This document shows, piece after piece, positions 10,799 to 21,663 of a stretch of DNA of 64,000 nt (positions within the stretch are counted from its first letter, which is position 1; each line of letters opens with the position of its first letter). The notes beneath the pieces were generated by a model, which was given only the letters and a program-made list of their open reading frames with translations, searched no databases and was not told the DNA's origin. This DNA comes from Cycas panzhihuaensis (Eukaryota > Cycadophyta), in NCBI GenBank assembly GCA_023213395.1, contig CM041465.1:159471741-159535740 (forward strand). The letters run 5' to 3'. Both the position numbers and the translations under genes were made by a program.

Positions 10799-12830
10799 CT
10801 CGCGCCTTATTTCTCTTCCAGCCGTGCCCTAATCGTACGCTTTAGGGTTTTGTTTGAGTACTTAAGCCCTTTTTGGCTCATTTCAAGGATCTTTTGGCTC
10901 ACTTTTGGAATTGCTCTCAAGGAAACACTCTCCTGCTCTGCTCTTCTCTGTCTTCTTTGCAATCGACTGCACCCTTCATACAGTGCCCAGCTCTCCTTTG
11001 GCATGGCTGAGATATTCTCCCAGCCCCTCAAACGCCTTGGAGAGGGCTCCTTTGAAGTGGTTTCCAGCTGGTTTTCGCCCAGGCAGTCCATAAGTGCCCC
11101 AAGCGCAGGTGTTTCCCATCACATGCCCGTAGCAGGGTCTCAAACCTGCTCTACTTTAGATCTGGGCTGATTTCTCAGCCCCTCTTCACTGCTCCTTGGC
11201 TGAGGCAAACCCCTTGCCTCCCCCTTTCAGGTATTCCTTGTTTTATATTTGTTTTCTTATGATATTTATGCTTAAGCTTGTTTGCGCTTGCTTGTTTCTT
11301 GAGAGTTAATTTTCTTCCCTTTTGAGGACTGCTATACCACTCTTTCTGTGTTTCTTGCCTGTGTTTTCTGCTCAAGGCAGCGGCGTTGAGGGGTGGCATA
11401 GGTTTTGGAGAGGAGCTGGGTGGATTCCGCACCACCTTCCATGCTCCCTAAGCGGCTCTAAGCCCTCCAAAGCCTCCCTCTCGTCCCGTGCTGCCCTTGG
11501 CTTGCAAACAAGGGTTTGAAGGCTCCCTTTGGTTGCCCAAACCAGCGCTGTCACAAGTTGTAGTGCTGATTTAGGGCCTTTTGCTCAGGTTTGGGCATCA
11601 CCCATAAGTCCCAACCGCTGGTTTTTGCTTCACCTTTTCTTCCCGGTCGCCCGGTTTGCTCCTCATAGCATCCCGGTCTGCCGTGGGTTCCCTTAGGCCT
11701 CTCCTTGCCCTTTTTGCTGCCATTTTCCAGCCCTCGCTCTTGACTTTCTCCTCGCTGCCTCGTGGCTCTTGAGGGGAGGTTAGGGCATCATTTGTGGGAG
11801 GTAGGCCACTCCGAGGCTTACCCAATCATTTACTCTCACTTTGGTCACTTTCTTTTGGTACTTTCATCATTGGATTAACACTAACGCATGTATATTTAGA
11901 TTCTCGTTTATGTTATTTAGGCATATATTGTTAGAGTTTTTGTATTGCATGTTAGTGCTCTTCCTTCGGGAAGAGAGAGACCGCTATTGCTTGCAGGTAT
12001 TTGGGAAGCATGGAGTACATCGCCCGTTGGCCTCGTTACCGGTAAGCACCTTTGTATGCGTTATATTTTTATGCTATTTCATTTATTAGTTGGTGCTTCC
12101 TTTCTTTCTTGGCATCGCATGTGATTTTCTGGGGAAGGTAAGGAAGCCCCTCTTTCGCCCACCGTAACATCTCGCATCCAGTACGTCACGCGGAGTGGTT
12201 CGGTGCTCCTCGAGAAGGCTTCTTCATCTCGCACGCCCTCGGTCCAGGTGCACGTTTCGCTCCCCTTTGCTACCTCTTTTTCCCTTTTATTTCTCTCTTA
12301 GTAACTAGCACATTGAAAGATAAAAGGGGAAAATTTGGTTTAGTATTTGTTTGTGATTCATTTGTCGTGTTACATATATCTTTCTGCTCAGTAGGAAAGA
12401 TTGTAGGAGCCCTCTTCTCCCCTACCTTTCCTTCTCTCTCCTTAACCACACAAGTGCCTTGCTTCTCGCATCACTCGTGTACCCGGTTAGGTTGTGTAGG
12501 CTTACTCTTGGCCTATCTCCATTAGGTACTCTCCCCCCCTTCTGGCCACCCAAGGGTGGGAGAGTCCTACCTGTAGGTCAACCCAGGTTTACCCTACGCA
12601 CCTTCACCCCTTGTTCGAAGCGGTGAAGGGTCACCCGATAGTAGCCATACTCCATTGCAGATCCCGAACTCGCGCTCCAGCGCACGAGGTGCTCTGCGTG
12701 ATAGTCACTTACCTTTTAGGTTCCACCTTCTATCATTACACCACTCACTCTCCCCCACACCTATTAGTTAGGTGGTTATCCCGTAGCAGCGCGTCCATCT
12801 TCCATATGAATAGATATGAATTTTAGTTGC

Positions 12831-13962
12831 TACTTTTTAGTCTTTGGATTATGGGAAAAGTAGGATTTGAATTTACTTATCCATATGTGACTGTTGTATC
12901 TATTCAGATCTTGACCAAAGGTAGGAATATTGATCTTATGGTGAAGTTGTAGCTAACATGGAATAGGGATCTTCTATATTAGAGGAGTGTTTCCTAAAGA
13001 CTAAGAGTTTAACTAAGATGATTATGTTGACATCTGATTTATATGGTTTAGTATTATTGTGACATCTGACTTAGATATAAGAGAAGACATCTGACTTAGA
13101 TATAAGAGAAGATATTCTAGCTTTAACTTGTTTATAAAACTCTAAGAACTAAGTTTCTAGTATAGAAATGTGTGTTGCTTGAGATGTAGGATCCATCATA
13201 TGGAAAGAAGGGGATTATAGGAAGTAAGAAGAAGGGGATATAAGAAAACAAGATGAGTAAGATATAAGGGGGTTTACTAAAGTGGGGTTAGATAGAGAGA
13301 ACAACTTACATAAGTGGGGATTATACTTAAGGGAAGAGAGAGGGAGGGGGAGTTATAAGTTTTATATAGCCTATTATCCCTAAAAATAGGTAAGAAAATC
13401 ATCTATTGAATTGGAATAAGTGTCAAGAACTCATCAAAATAGTATAGATGAGATTAAAGTAAAATTTTTAACTATGAGATGCAAGAGCATTGTATAGGTG
13501 TTAACCGCTAACCTATACACCATAAAGGGATAAATGACTAATAATATTCCTATGTTAAGTTAGTAAAATCACCTATAAGGGTTCTCCTATATACCTAAAG
13601 GTACATGGAGACTCACATTCGTAGTTGGGTTCTATTTGAAGCTTTCATAAGCATTCTTATATCACTTTGTATCATGTGTAAATTTATGGCCACACATGCT
13701 TAGCTCATAATAATAGGTCCTTGTGATGTTTAAAGACCCCTAATATAGGGTCTCTACCTAACCACTAGGAGAAATGGAAGGGATAGGGTGGGACTTTGTT
13801 GGCTACTTATAGCTTGATAGACTTATAAATTTAAGTAAGTACTACTTTAAATAGAAATTAATAGAAATATAAAGAAGTGTTTATAATGATATACTAAAGG
13901 AAAATTTTCTCTTCTTCCTTAGCTTCGTTCAAGCTTGTTGCTTCCTATTGGATCTAAAACTA
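12831..13962 (-). other. G2 untranslated leader
   Basis: On the minus strand this matches the G1 leader (2400-2890) in order: a gtagccaac/ggctaccca block, gttaggtagagaccct, gggtctttaaa, and a cctttaggtatatag block. Most differences are C-to-T, for example cctccacgtacctccagg in G1 against tctccatgtacctttagg here. No protein is encoded. Confidence 0.75.
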
Positions 13963-13974
13963 GCTTTAATACCA
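13963..13974 (-). other. G2 primer-binding site (Met tRNA)
   Basis: Minus strand tggtattaaagc, a decayed form of tggtatcagagc. It is two bases from the LTR end, exactly the spacing in G1. Confidence 0.75.
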
Positions 13975-13976
13975 CT

Positions 13977-14373
13977 TAGGATATGACTATCTAACTTTTG
14001 ATCACATATATAATGGATAATAAAGAAATAAGAAAGAAAGTGCAACACTTATCTTATCAAATGGAAGCCATTTACATAATTAAAGATCACTAAAGAGAAC
14101 AAATATACACTAATGAATACTAAAGAGTGCCAAAATACTAATCTCTTAAGAGAAAATGATTACATGACAACCTTGCTTTATAATTAATGGCTCTTAAATG
14201 AACAAAAGGGGGCCTTCTCCCTATGATCCTATTGGCAGGTCAAACAACCTTATATTTTATTAGTGGCTTTAATAATCTTCATATAAAGGTTAACTACTAA
14301 CACTTAACCTCCTAATTCCTTAACTATGTGTGCTAGTGTCTTAATTTTTCTAGCCACATGTGGTCATGTAATA
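13977..14373 (-). repeat. G2 5' LTR (about 397 bp)
   Basis: Boundaries follow from alignment with the G1 LTR: start next to the PBS, end ggtcatgtaata against ggttatgttaca in G1. The internal blocks cctattgg...ccttatattttatt and cctaattccttaac match the G1 LTR in the same order. The length agrees with 403 bp. Confidence 0.72.
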
Positions 14374-14899
14374 ATAAAGTATTTTTAAAACCCCAACTTA
14401 TGGTGGTTTGAGGAGAGATTGGGAGTAGATCTAACTAAGTGCTCTAGGAGAGCTTCACCATTCTCAAAATAATCCATGTCATCTATGACTTTAGTATGGA
14501 TAAAGGCTTAAGAAGGAGAGAAAACATGAATGATTAGTTTATCATATAGAGATAAATATGGTAGAGCACTTAGATTATAGGATATAAGAGTGAGGGATTA
14601 CTTAATTTACAAATCAATAAGGTTGGGATCACTTCCAACTCTTCTAAACATATTGACTCCCTAAGTCTAATGCTTATTATCAATAGACTTAGTATCATCA
14701 AACATACTTATGTAGTCCTAGTGATCAACTACTATAGACATAAAGCAAAGTATCTTTGACTCAAATGGGGTTGGGTCTTGATTAAGCTTGAGTGCTTCAT
14801 CTTAAAACAAAGGGCTTGATCTTTCTTCAATTTTCTCATTATAAAAAATAGCTTCCATAAATTATTAAGGGTAACATTAGGCTTACTTATGGTACTACA

Positions 14900-15307
14900 T
14901 AACATGAGCCAACCTGTTATAAATAAATTTGAGTTTTTCCTAAGTGGTAAAATAGATGGCATCCTATTGGTTTAGACATGGCCTCCTTAGGAGGAGGTTG
15001 TAATCTACATCAATGTCCAAGACTATGATCTTAGTGGAGATGATCTTATCTTTGAGAGTAAGAGGGATGATGACCATCTCAAGAGGGCACTTAGAGATCT
15101 CATCATATCCTTAGCATTTCCAAGGAATAGGATTAAGAGCATTAATATCCAAGTATTGGAGAATTTATGTAGGTATAATATTAATGAATGATATATTATT
15201 AATGACCATCCTTTATAGGATGCAATTAAGGGTTTCAATATTAATGAAGAAGGAAGAGAGGAGTTAGCACTCTCTCTCCATTGGGAAAGGGGTTTCCTTA
15301 AGATCAA
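14900..15307 (-). pseudogene. T1 protease region, degenerate
   Basis: Read from 15,017 leftward, the frame gives DIDVDYNLLLRRPCLN, a stop, then DAIYFTT and EKLKFI. This matches the conserved YNLLLGRPWIH...LHQKLKFI block after the protease of Tat/Athila elements. Both stops are TAG at positions expected to be conserved residues. The catalytic DSG/DNG triad upstream is not readable with confidence. Confidence 0.6.
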
Positions 15308-16127
15308 AGCATAAAATAGGTTTGGCTAATTATTTAATATAAATAAAACTAACTTCATAAGGTTGAAACATGTCCAAGAGTACCTATCATTGATTAAGGT
15401 AACTTTGTAAAATATCTATCATGGACATGCTAATAGAGATAGAATAAAGCTCCTCAATAATGGAGAATGGATTATATTTACTAGTGGGTTGGGGGATCAC
15501 CCTTATCATGTAATAATGACCAAGATGAATAAGGATGATATTGGAGAGAATTAGGACTTCTATAAGTTGAGGGTAAGAAGAGGAAGGGTACTCAACTTTC
15601 TTAGCTACTTGATCTTAGGTAATAGTGAATGCTTGAGTAACTTTAAGCATTTACATGATGCACTTAACATTTACACTATAGTGTTAGGTAACTTCTCCTA
15701 ATTTTGTATCTTGGGCCTTTGGGGGCAATTGATAATGCTCTTATTTTGAAGTAACTATTAGTTTAGGAGTTATGGTTTGGGTCCATTAGGGTTTGTCCTT
15801 ACCATTTTAGGCTTAAGACTCAAAACCACCATCACGTTGAGGAAATGGATCCTTATGGATCTATTTCTCAAGGTTAGGTCTTAAGGTAGGGTATGTAGAA
15901 GGATTATAAGAAGGTTAGAGCTTAGGGTATTCAATATAAAACTAATCATCATCATAGGTACAAATTTGATAGACTAAACAACACTTCTTCCTAGTAGGGG
16001 CAACATCTCCCTTATTACCTTAAGGTTGATAATAATATTTACTAGTTTGGTAAATAGATTGATGGTTTGATTAACCTTGGGATTATAATTTTTATCTTTT
16101 AACAAGCTTAAGTTATAATTTGAGGTA

Positions 16128-16800
16128 TTACACCATCCTTTTGAATGAGTGAATAATTAAAACAAGAGAGTCCATAGTCTTATTAAGAGTACTAACATGG
16201 GATTTTAGTTCTTTAGGTTGTGTAGAATTTTTACACCTTGAGGTAGGTTTGGTGAGATTCTTAATACTTGCTTGGATTCCAATAGACTCTAAGGTGAAGT
16301 ATTTGGATACCACACTCTCATAGGTAGTAGCACCCATCTTAAGCACTTCCATGTATACCTTGGGATAAAGCACATTGATAAAAATATCTCACTTCAACTC
16401 TTCAAGTAACATGCCCTTAAAAGAGTGAAGGATGTCATGGAAGCACTTAATGAAATCTTTGTTAAGCTTATCAAGACCTTGTTTAAGGTAGAGGATGGCC
16501 TTGGCCCCACTCTTAAAGGACCTAAATACATCAAATTATCTAACAAAAGTATCAGTTAATTATTGAAAGGTGTGAATAGAATGCTGAGGCTAAAGATAAA
16601 ACTATTTCAAAGCATCCCCATGAAGTGATTATAGGAATATCTTTATCTTGATGTGATCATAAAGTAAATAATATATACATGTCATGGAAAAGGCTTTAAT
16701 ATGACCTGTAGGATCTTATTATGTGATCCTATTAAACTTAGAAACCTAAGATAGATAGGATGCCAAGTTGGCCCTAAGTGCCTCAAGGGATAATAAACTA
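16128..16800 (-). pseudogene. T1 gag (Retrotrans_gag-like), degenerate
   Basis: The minus strand reads DPTGHIKAFSMTCIYYLLYD, then LHGDALK-FYL and LTDTFVR-FDVFRSFKSGAKAI, the pattern of Tat gag (hydrophobic H-x-KAF start, GDAL-W core, FxxxFxVF). The open piece 16,373-16,128 continues it with YPKVYMEVLKMGATTYESVV. Gag forms the particle around element RNA. Stops interrupt the domain. Confidence 0.62.
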
Positions 16801-17018
16801 CTTTGATAGTCTATATATGACTATGATCAGGGTTAGGCCTATGGGTCTATAGATCTAGGTTATGGTTGATAAGGCTATTGACCTTAGGTATCACCATAGA
16901 GAGGAGAGACACGATGGTAGGTCTGATATAGTTGGATTGATTAGGGATTGCCCTAGCTAGACAAGGATGCAGGTTTGTTACATAAGATGAAATTCCTCTA
17001 TACATAGGGTTCACATAA

Positions 17019-17020
<2 letters not shown>

Positions 17021-17066
<46 letters not shown>
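17021..17066. repeat. (AT)n microsatellite
   Basis: About 23 uninterrupted AT units. Confidence 0.97.
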
Positions 17067-17069
<3 letters not shown>

Positions 17070-20000
17070 TAGGAGGTATTTGGAAAACCTAAGTGGGTGC
17101 TTACCTTACATTAGTAGTGGTTTTGACTTAGTGAGGCATCTCCCATTACATAAGAGGTATGTTGGGGAAACCCATATTTAAGGGCATAGGAGGAGAATAA
17201 AAAGGGAGATGAGGAAGTGGATTTTGACCATATGGGTCCCCAAATAAGGGTGTAATCTAATATAGATAAAGTAAGTTTATATCATATAGAGAATATGGTT
17301 ACATTCCAATATGCCCCCACTGCTAGTATATGTAGCTAAGTAGGATATATAGGATAGGAGTAGGCCCAACCATAATCTATGTAAATTATAGGAAAAGACA
17401 TGGTAAGCCCCTAATAATAGATGGATAGGGTGTGGAGTGAAATGGGATGGTAGGGTTTTTCCAAACTATAAAAGGTTAGGTGTTAGATACATGAAGTCCT
17501 GAAGCTAGTATAATAGGTAGGATAAAATGAAAAGGTAAAATCAAAGTTAATGTTGTTTAGGTATGGGTTGCAATGGAAATCATAAGTGTTAATGGCGTTA
17601 AGGTGACTTGCTTCACTACCCTTTATTAGGGTTCTAACATAGATAGAGTAACACTTAGACTAGCACCAATGGCATCGAATATGTGAGTGATCCAAATAAG
17701 GTTGGTAGAAGATGGCATTAAACTCAAAGAAAGTATATGGAAGTATGGCTTTAATGAGGTAATGGTATCTAGGGACTTCTTTTATATATGAATAGGTTGG
17801 GGATATGGCATAACCACATGACATAGATCCTACTGGAAAGTATGGGCCAATCGCATAGATGGAGATAAAGTGGATTGCACATATGTGGTCCCAATGATAT
17901 ATGCAAGGGATCTTATTAGATTTTGATAAGTTGGGTTAAGCCCAAGTTGTGGGTAAGATCCACCTATTTTGAAAGGGTCATTCATAGGAAATCTATAGGT
18001 ATCCTCCATTGATTAGGATCATTGAGTTGTTTGATTAGAGTTGGACTCATTGGCCTAAGCCTAATGGGGTTGCTCTACCATTAAGGTATACCTAATAGTT
18101 GAAGAGCTAGGAGATAAAGACTAATAAAGATCCAAATAAGTAAGGCTTCATAACCTATAAGAATAATAGTGCATATAAGAGCTTCTCATAAGAGTAAAAA
18201 ATATGATCTATCAAAGGGGGCACACTTGACATCTAGAGAATTAGAAGGCAAGGGATGCTCATAAACTTGGTAACATCTTTCTAGGTGAATTATCCTAAAG
18301 TAGAGGCTAAAGCAAAGTAGAGAAGGGAAGGTCTAATGGTATACCACTAACCCTCAACTTGCAAGTTCCTAGTATGGTTTCCATAAAATATAGCTTGCAA
18401 GGGGGAATGACCTTTCATACAACTCAACAAAGGACCTAAGGTAGAAATGATCCATGCTAAAGGAGGAAGAGAACACTCTCTCTCATGGATACCATGTATC
18501 ATTTAGGCACAAATCTAGGGAAGAAGATAGGAACATTGGCCAAGTAAGGGCTAAGGAGAGGTATGCAATACACATTTATTATATAGCCATATGATCTCCT
18601 AATTTTCATGCAAATAACACCCAAACATGGTCTAGGTACAAACCTAAGACCTCATAGGTTTAGAGACTTGTAGTAAGTGATGCTTCCCTACCTTATTTAG
18701 TCTTCCTATTTAAGAATGAACATGTCATATAATAAACCTCATTTCACCCTTTTCCCTTTGGTTTCCTAATCAATACTACATGCAAAAAGGGGAGAATAAG
18801 AGGAAGTAAGTGAATGTCATGCATGCACAAATAAGTCAAAAGTAAACTCTCCTTCTCTTTCTTTGGTCTTTAGTATACTCTCTTTTCTTTATCTTTAGGG
18901 GAATCAGGAGGAAAAGGGGAACCTCTTCCACTCTCCTCTTCCCTCTTTATTCTTTCTAAATTAAAAACCAATAGCAATAAAAAGAGAGATGAGAAAAGAA
19001 GAAGCCTTTTCCTTTATTCATTATATTCTCTTGGAATAAGTAAAGGGGTAAAGGGAGAAATCCTACCCTTCTCTTTTCCTTTTATAAAATAAAAAAACCA
19101 AAAGAAAATATCTAACATTGACTTTTCTTTTTGTTTTTTTTTTTTAAATAAAAATGAAGGAAAAGGAAAGGTAAAGAGTGGTGCACTTAGGATGTACTTG
19201 TATAAACCAAATGGCCAATCACCTTTTCCTCCAATATCACCCTCACATGTATTTGTCTTAATAGGTGGGAACCAAAATACCATACAAAAGATTATATACA
19301 ATACAAAATAGAAATATATGTAAAATTCAATAGCATTTGTACTTATTGATTTAAACTGTGACATAAAAATTTAGCACCACCTTTTAAATATGCTACAAAT
19401 AAATAAAAGAGGGACTTGGAAGGAAATACCTTTAAGGATATCATCAAAAATTTGTGGTGGAGTCTATCATGCCCTATAAGCACTTTCCATTCTTAAGAGA
19501 GTAGAATTTATACTACTAAATAAGCCTAAGTAAAAGTTGAAAGTATTTATACTAGTCAAATTACATTATACTATAAAAAGTATTCTTAAGAACTTTAGAA
19601 TCACCAAAAATTAACTTCAAATACAACTTGGAAGAATTATATATATAGAGCCTCAGATGAAAATTTTGGCTGAGTTTTCCTTCCCTATAGGTACCTTCCA
19701 ACTTTATGAAATGAAGAGAATAAATGGAGAAGAAAATAAGAGGCTCTTAACTCAAAGCTCCTACCACTTATAAGTAAAAGTATTCATATGTTCCTCTCAC
19801 TTGCTAAGTTAATGATAAAAGAGCATATATACATACATGTGCATAAATTAAAGGCGCCAAAACTATGGGAAATATTTAAGCAAATTAAACTACTTACAAA
19901 CAATGATAAAAAATATGAAATGGGCCTTAGAAATGGTAGACTTTCTACTCTCTAAGGATCCCATAATACCGGCAATCTCTCTAAGAGCTTTCTTGAGTAC

Positions 20001-20899
20001 TTCTAGCAGTTGAAAGTTAGTATAAAGGCATATGGCAAGGAGGAAACCTAGTGAAAACTCATAAGCAATAATCACTTAGTAAGAATTATTCTAGGGAAAA
20101 AAATGACAATATTTTAGTAACATGTTATTACAAAAACTTTCCTCCTCATTTCTTGTGGAAAGTTGGGTCTATAAATAGATTTACCAATGAAGTCTCTTGG
20201 TAGATTTGAGATACATAGTTTTAAAGAAAGCATGAGAAAAAACCATAAACTCAGTTCATGGTTTTGAATGAGTACAAAGTTCAATGTAAATAGGTCAAGG
20301 TTTTAAATACAAATCCATAGATTAGAGAGTGAATTTAGAGTACTAATGAAGGGCTAAAGGCTTGCAATATTAACTATGGGTGCCCTCTATTAGAAGGAAC
20401 ATTCAATTTGGTGGCTAGAGGAGGAAGAGAAGGCATCTTTTAAAGGAAATAATGCCCATAATTTAATAATAGTGCATTGATGTATTATTGTAAAATGTAG
20501 AATAAGACAACCCACTCCCTTAAGATTTTCTCAATGGTATAACATTGTATTATTGAGAAAACAATAATGGTATAGAAGCATCCCATTATAATTTTTATAA
20601 TAAGACACATGTCTTATTACAAAAATCAAAATAGGATTAAAAAATGTAATGGGGAAAAGTATAGTCCATTGAAAAGAGGACTCAAGTCTAAAATTTCATT
20701 AGAAAATAGTAGTAGGGACAGATAATATTTACAAATAGGACCTATAAGTACTCTCAAAGGTGTTTGGGGGGTGTTTCCAAACATGTAAGACCTAGGTAAA
20801 CTAGTAATATAATGCTATTAGCCATGGTCAAAAGCATCATAGGCTAAAACAATGCACACACTTATCATCACATCACAAGCAAAATAAAGCACCATGTAC

Positions 20900-20901
<2 letters not shown>
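17067..20901. other. AT-rich decayed sequence, no gene seen
   Basis: I see no coding domain, LTR pair or RNA gene. Purine/pyrimidine-skewed runs occur around 18,840-19,160. Open stretches at 19,014-19,364 and 19,890-20,075 (minus) encode low-complexity sequence with no recognisable family. It may be the 5' part of T1. Confidence 0.5.
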
Positions 20902-20943
<42 letters not shown>

Positions 20944-20964
20944 CTATATATATATATATATATA
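20902..20964. repeat. Compound (CT)n-(TA)n microsatellite
   Basis: About 20 CT units directly followed, after ttgc, by about 10 TA units. Confidence 0.97.
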
Positions 20965-21210
20965 AACTAGAAATCAAATTAAGGTGAGAGTAGTAGATGC
21001 ATACCTAAATTACATATGTAGCTGATGAATGTTGGATTCCCAGTTAGTGGGAAGTAATTTCTATCATTTATTGTTTTAAGTTTCTATTATTTACTGAATT
21101 ATTACCATTTATAAATCTATGGTTGATTTGTTATCTTCTAAATTAATTGTCTAAAACCTACTAAGTTAAATTTTTATTTAATGTAATATTATATATATTA
21201 TATGATGATT

Positions 21211-21224
21211 AGTTCTATAATAAA
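21211..21224 (+). repeat. Left target-site duplication of LINE-B
   Basis: agttctataataaa, repeated exactly at 27,396-27,409 after the LINE-B poly(A). The length (14 bp) fits target-primed reverse transcription. Confidence 0.95.
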
Positions 21225-21663
21225 TACATCTAGATGTATACGAGTGTGTCTCTCTTCACGCCCTAGCTGAGACGTATATTAGGCGGCGGGCCAAGAATAT
21301 TATGACCGGTAAGACGCAGGCCAGTACGCCTTACTTCGAAGCTAGGGTAAATCCTTTTCGGGGCAGAGATCCTTTTGTATGGTAGCTGCTCTTATGTAAC
21401 TCAAAGTCCCGGTCTATTACTTTCAAGGAGGCTAGCCACTTTGGTCAAGGACAGTGCATGAGACCAGAGAGAGTATCCAGACGGAGTCAAGAGTCCGTAA
21501 GACTATGCCGTGGAAGAAACCGCTTTTCGCCACTTGTTTTGTAAGAAGAGGGGCAAAGTGAGAAGCTGGCCTAAAGAAGAACCACATCTAGGGTCAGTAG
21601 AAATGGTATGTTTTTGCTCTTATTGGTTGGAGTTTTTTGCTACAGTTTTTATATTTTTAAAAA
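21225..21663 (+). other. LINE-B 5' UTR / internal promoter region
   Basis: About 440 bp between the duplication and the ORF1 start, GC-richer than the flank (ggcggcgggcc, gaccggtaagacgc). L1 elements carry an internal promoter here; no specific box is claimed. Confidence 0.75.

Larger units (their letters stand above)
10165..12830. other. GC- and CpG-rich island of unknown identity inside G2
   Basis: Base composition changes abruptly: about 2.7 kb rich in G+C with many CpG and CAG/CTG sites, against CpG-poor AT-rich flanks. G2 protease coding sequence lies left and the G2 leader right, so this block was inserted into G2. Several short open frames exist on both strands, but none reads as a known protein and they overlap each other. 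A tttagggttttgtttgagtac stretch near 10,838 and polypyrimidine-CAG-GT strings recur. I could not find matching TG/CA ends, a TSD, or a clear Helitron end. Candidates are a solo long LTR, a Helitron-like element, or captured host sequence. Edges are approximate. Confidence 0.6.
6459..14373 (-). mobile_element. G2: old minus-strand Ty3/gypsy of the G1 family
   Basis: Reading the minus strand from 14,373: 5' LTR (13,977-14,373), PBS (13,963-13,974), leader (to about 12,840), a GC-rich foreign block (12,830-10,165), protease (about 9,621-9,280), RT (about 8,860-8,180), RNase H (about 8,000-7,600) and integrase to 6,460, where LINE-A cuts it off. The integrase aligns with G1 almost residue for residue (DG-LEVLNKTLETYL against DGQSEVLNKTLETYL; LALGEYQYNYTNYFTIGM against LALAKYWYNSSHHSAIGM). 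The 3' end and 3' LTR should lie left of LINE-A, outside the window. It is far more decayed than G1. Confidence 0.85.
14374..17000 (-). mobile_element. T1: Tat-like Ty3/gypsy fragment (gag and protease)
   Basis: A minus-strand gag domain (about 16,800-16,128) and a protease C-terminal region (about 15,017-14,920) can be read. RT does not follow, because G2's 5' LTR begins at 14,373; the rest of T1 may lie beyond G2 outside the window. The right limit, leader and LTR were not found. Confidence 0.6.

Noticed and set aside
10850-11825. Overlapping open frames of 60-106 residues on both strands in the GC-rich island
   Set aside because: They overlap each other on both strands, have no recognisable domain, and are expected by chance in stop-poor GC-rich DNA.
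10165-12830. Helitron interpretation of the GC-rich island
   Set aside because: The 7-bp hairpin at the left edge and a tctattcatat string on the right are suggestive, but no CTRR end at the proper distance from the hairpin is present and no helicase is encoded.
19014-19364. 116-residue minus-strand open frame
   Set aside because: Phe/Lys-rich low-complexity sequence in AT-rich DNA with no homologous pattern; likely chance.
17021-20964. CRISPR-like or satellite array
   Set aside because: Only simple microsatellites occur; there are no spaced direct repeats.
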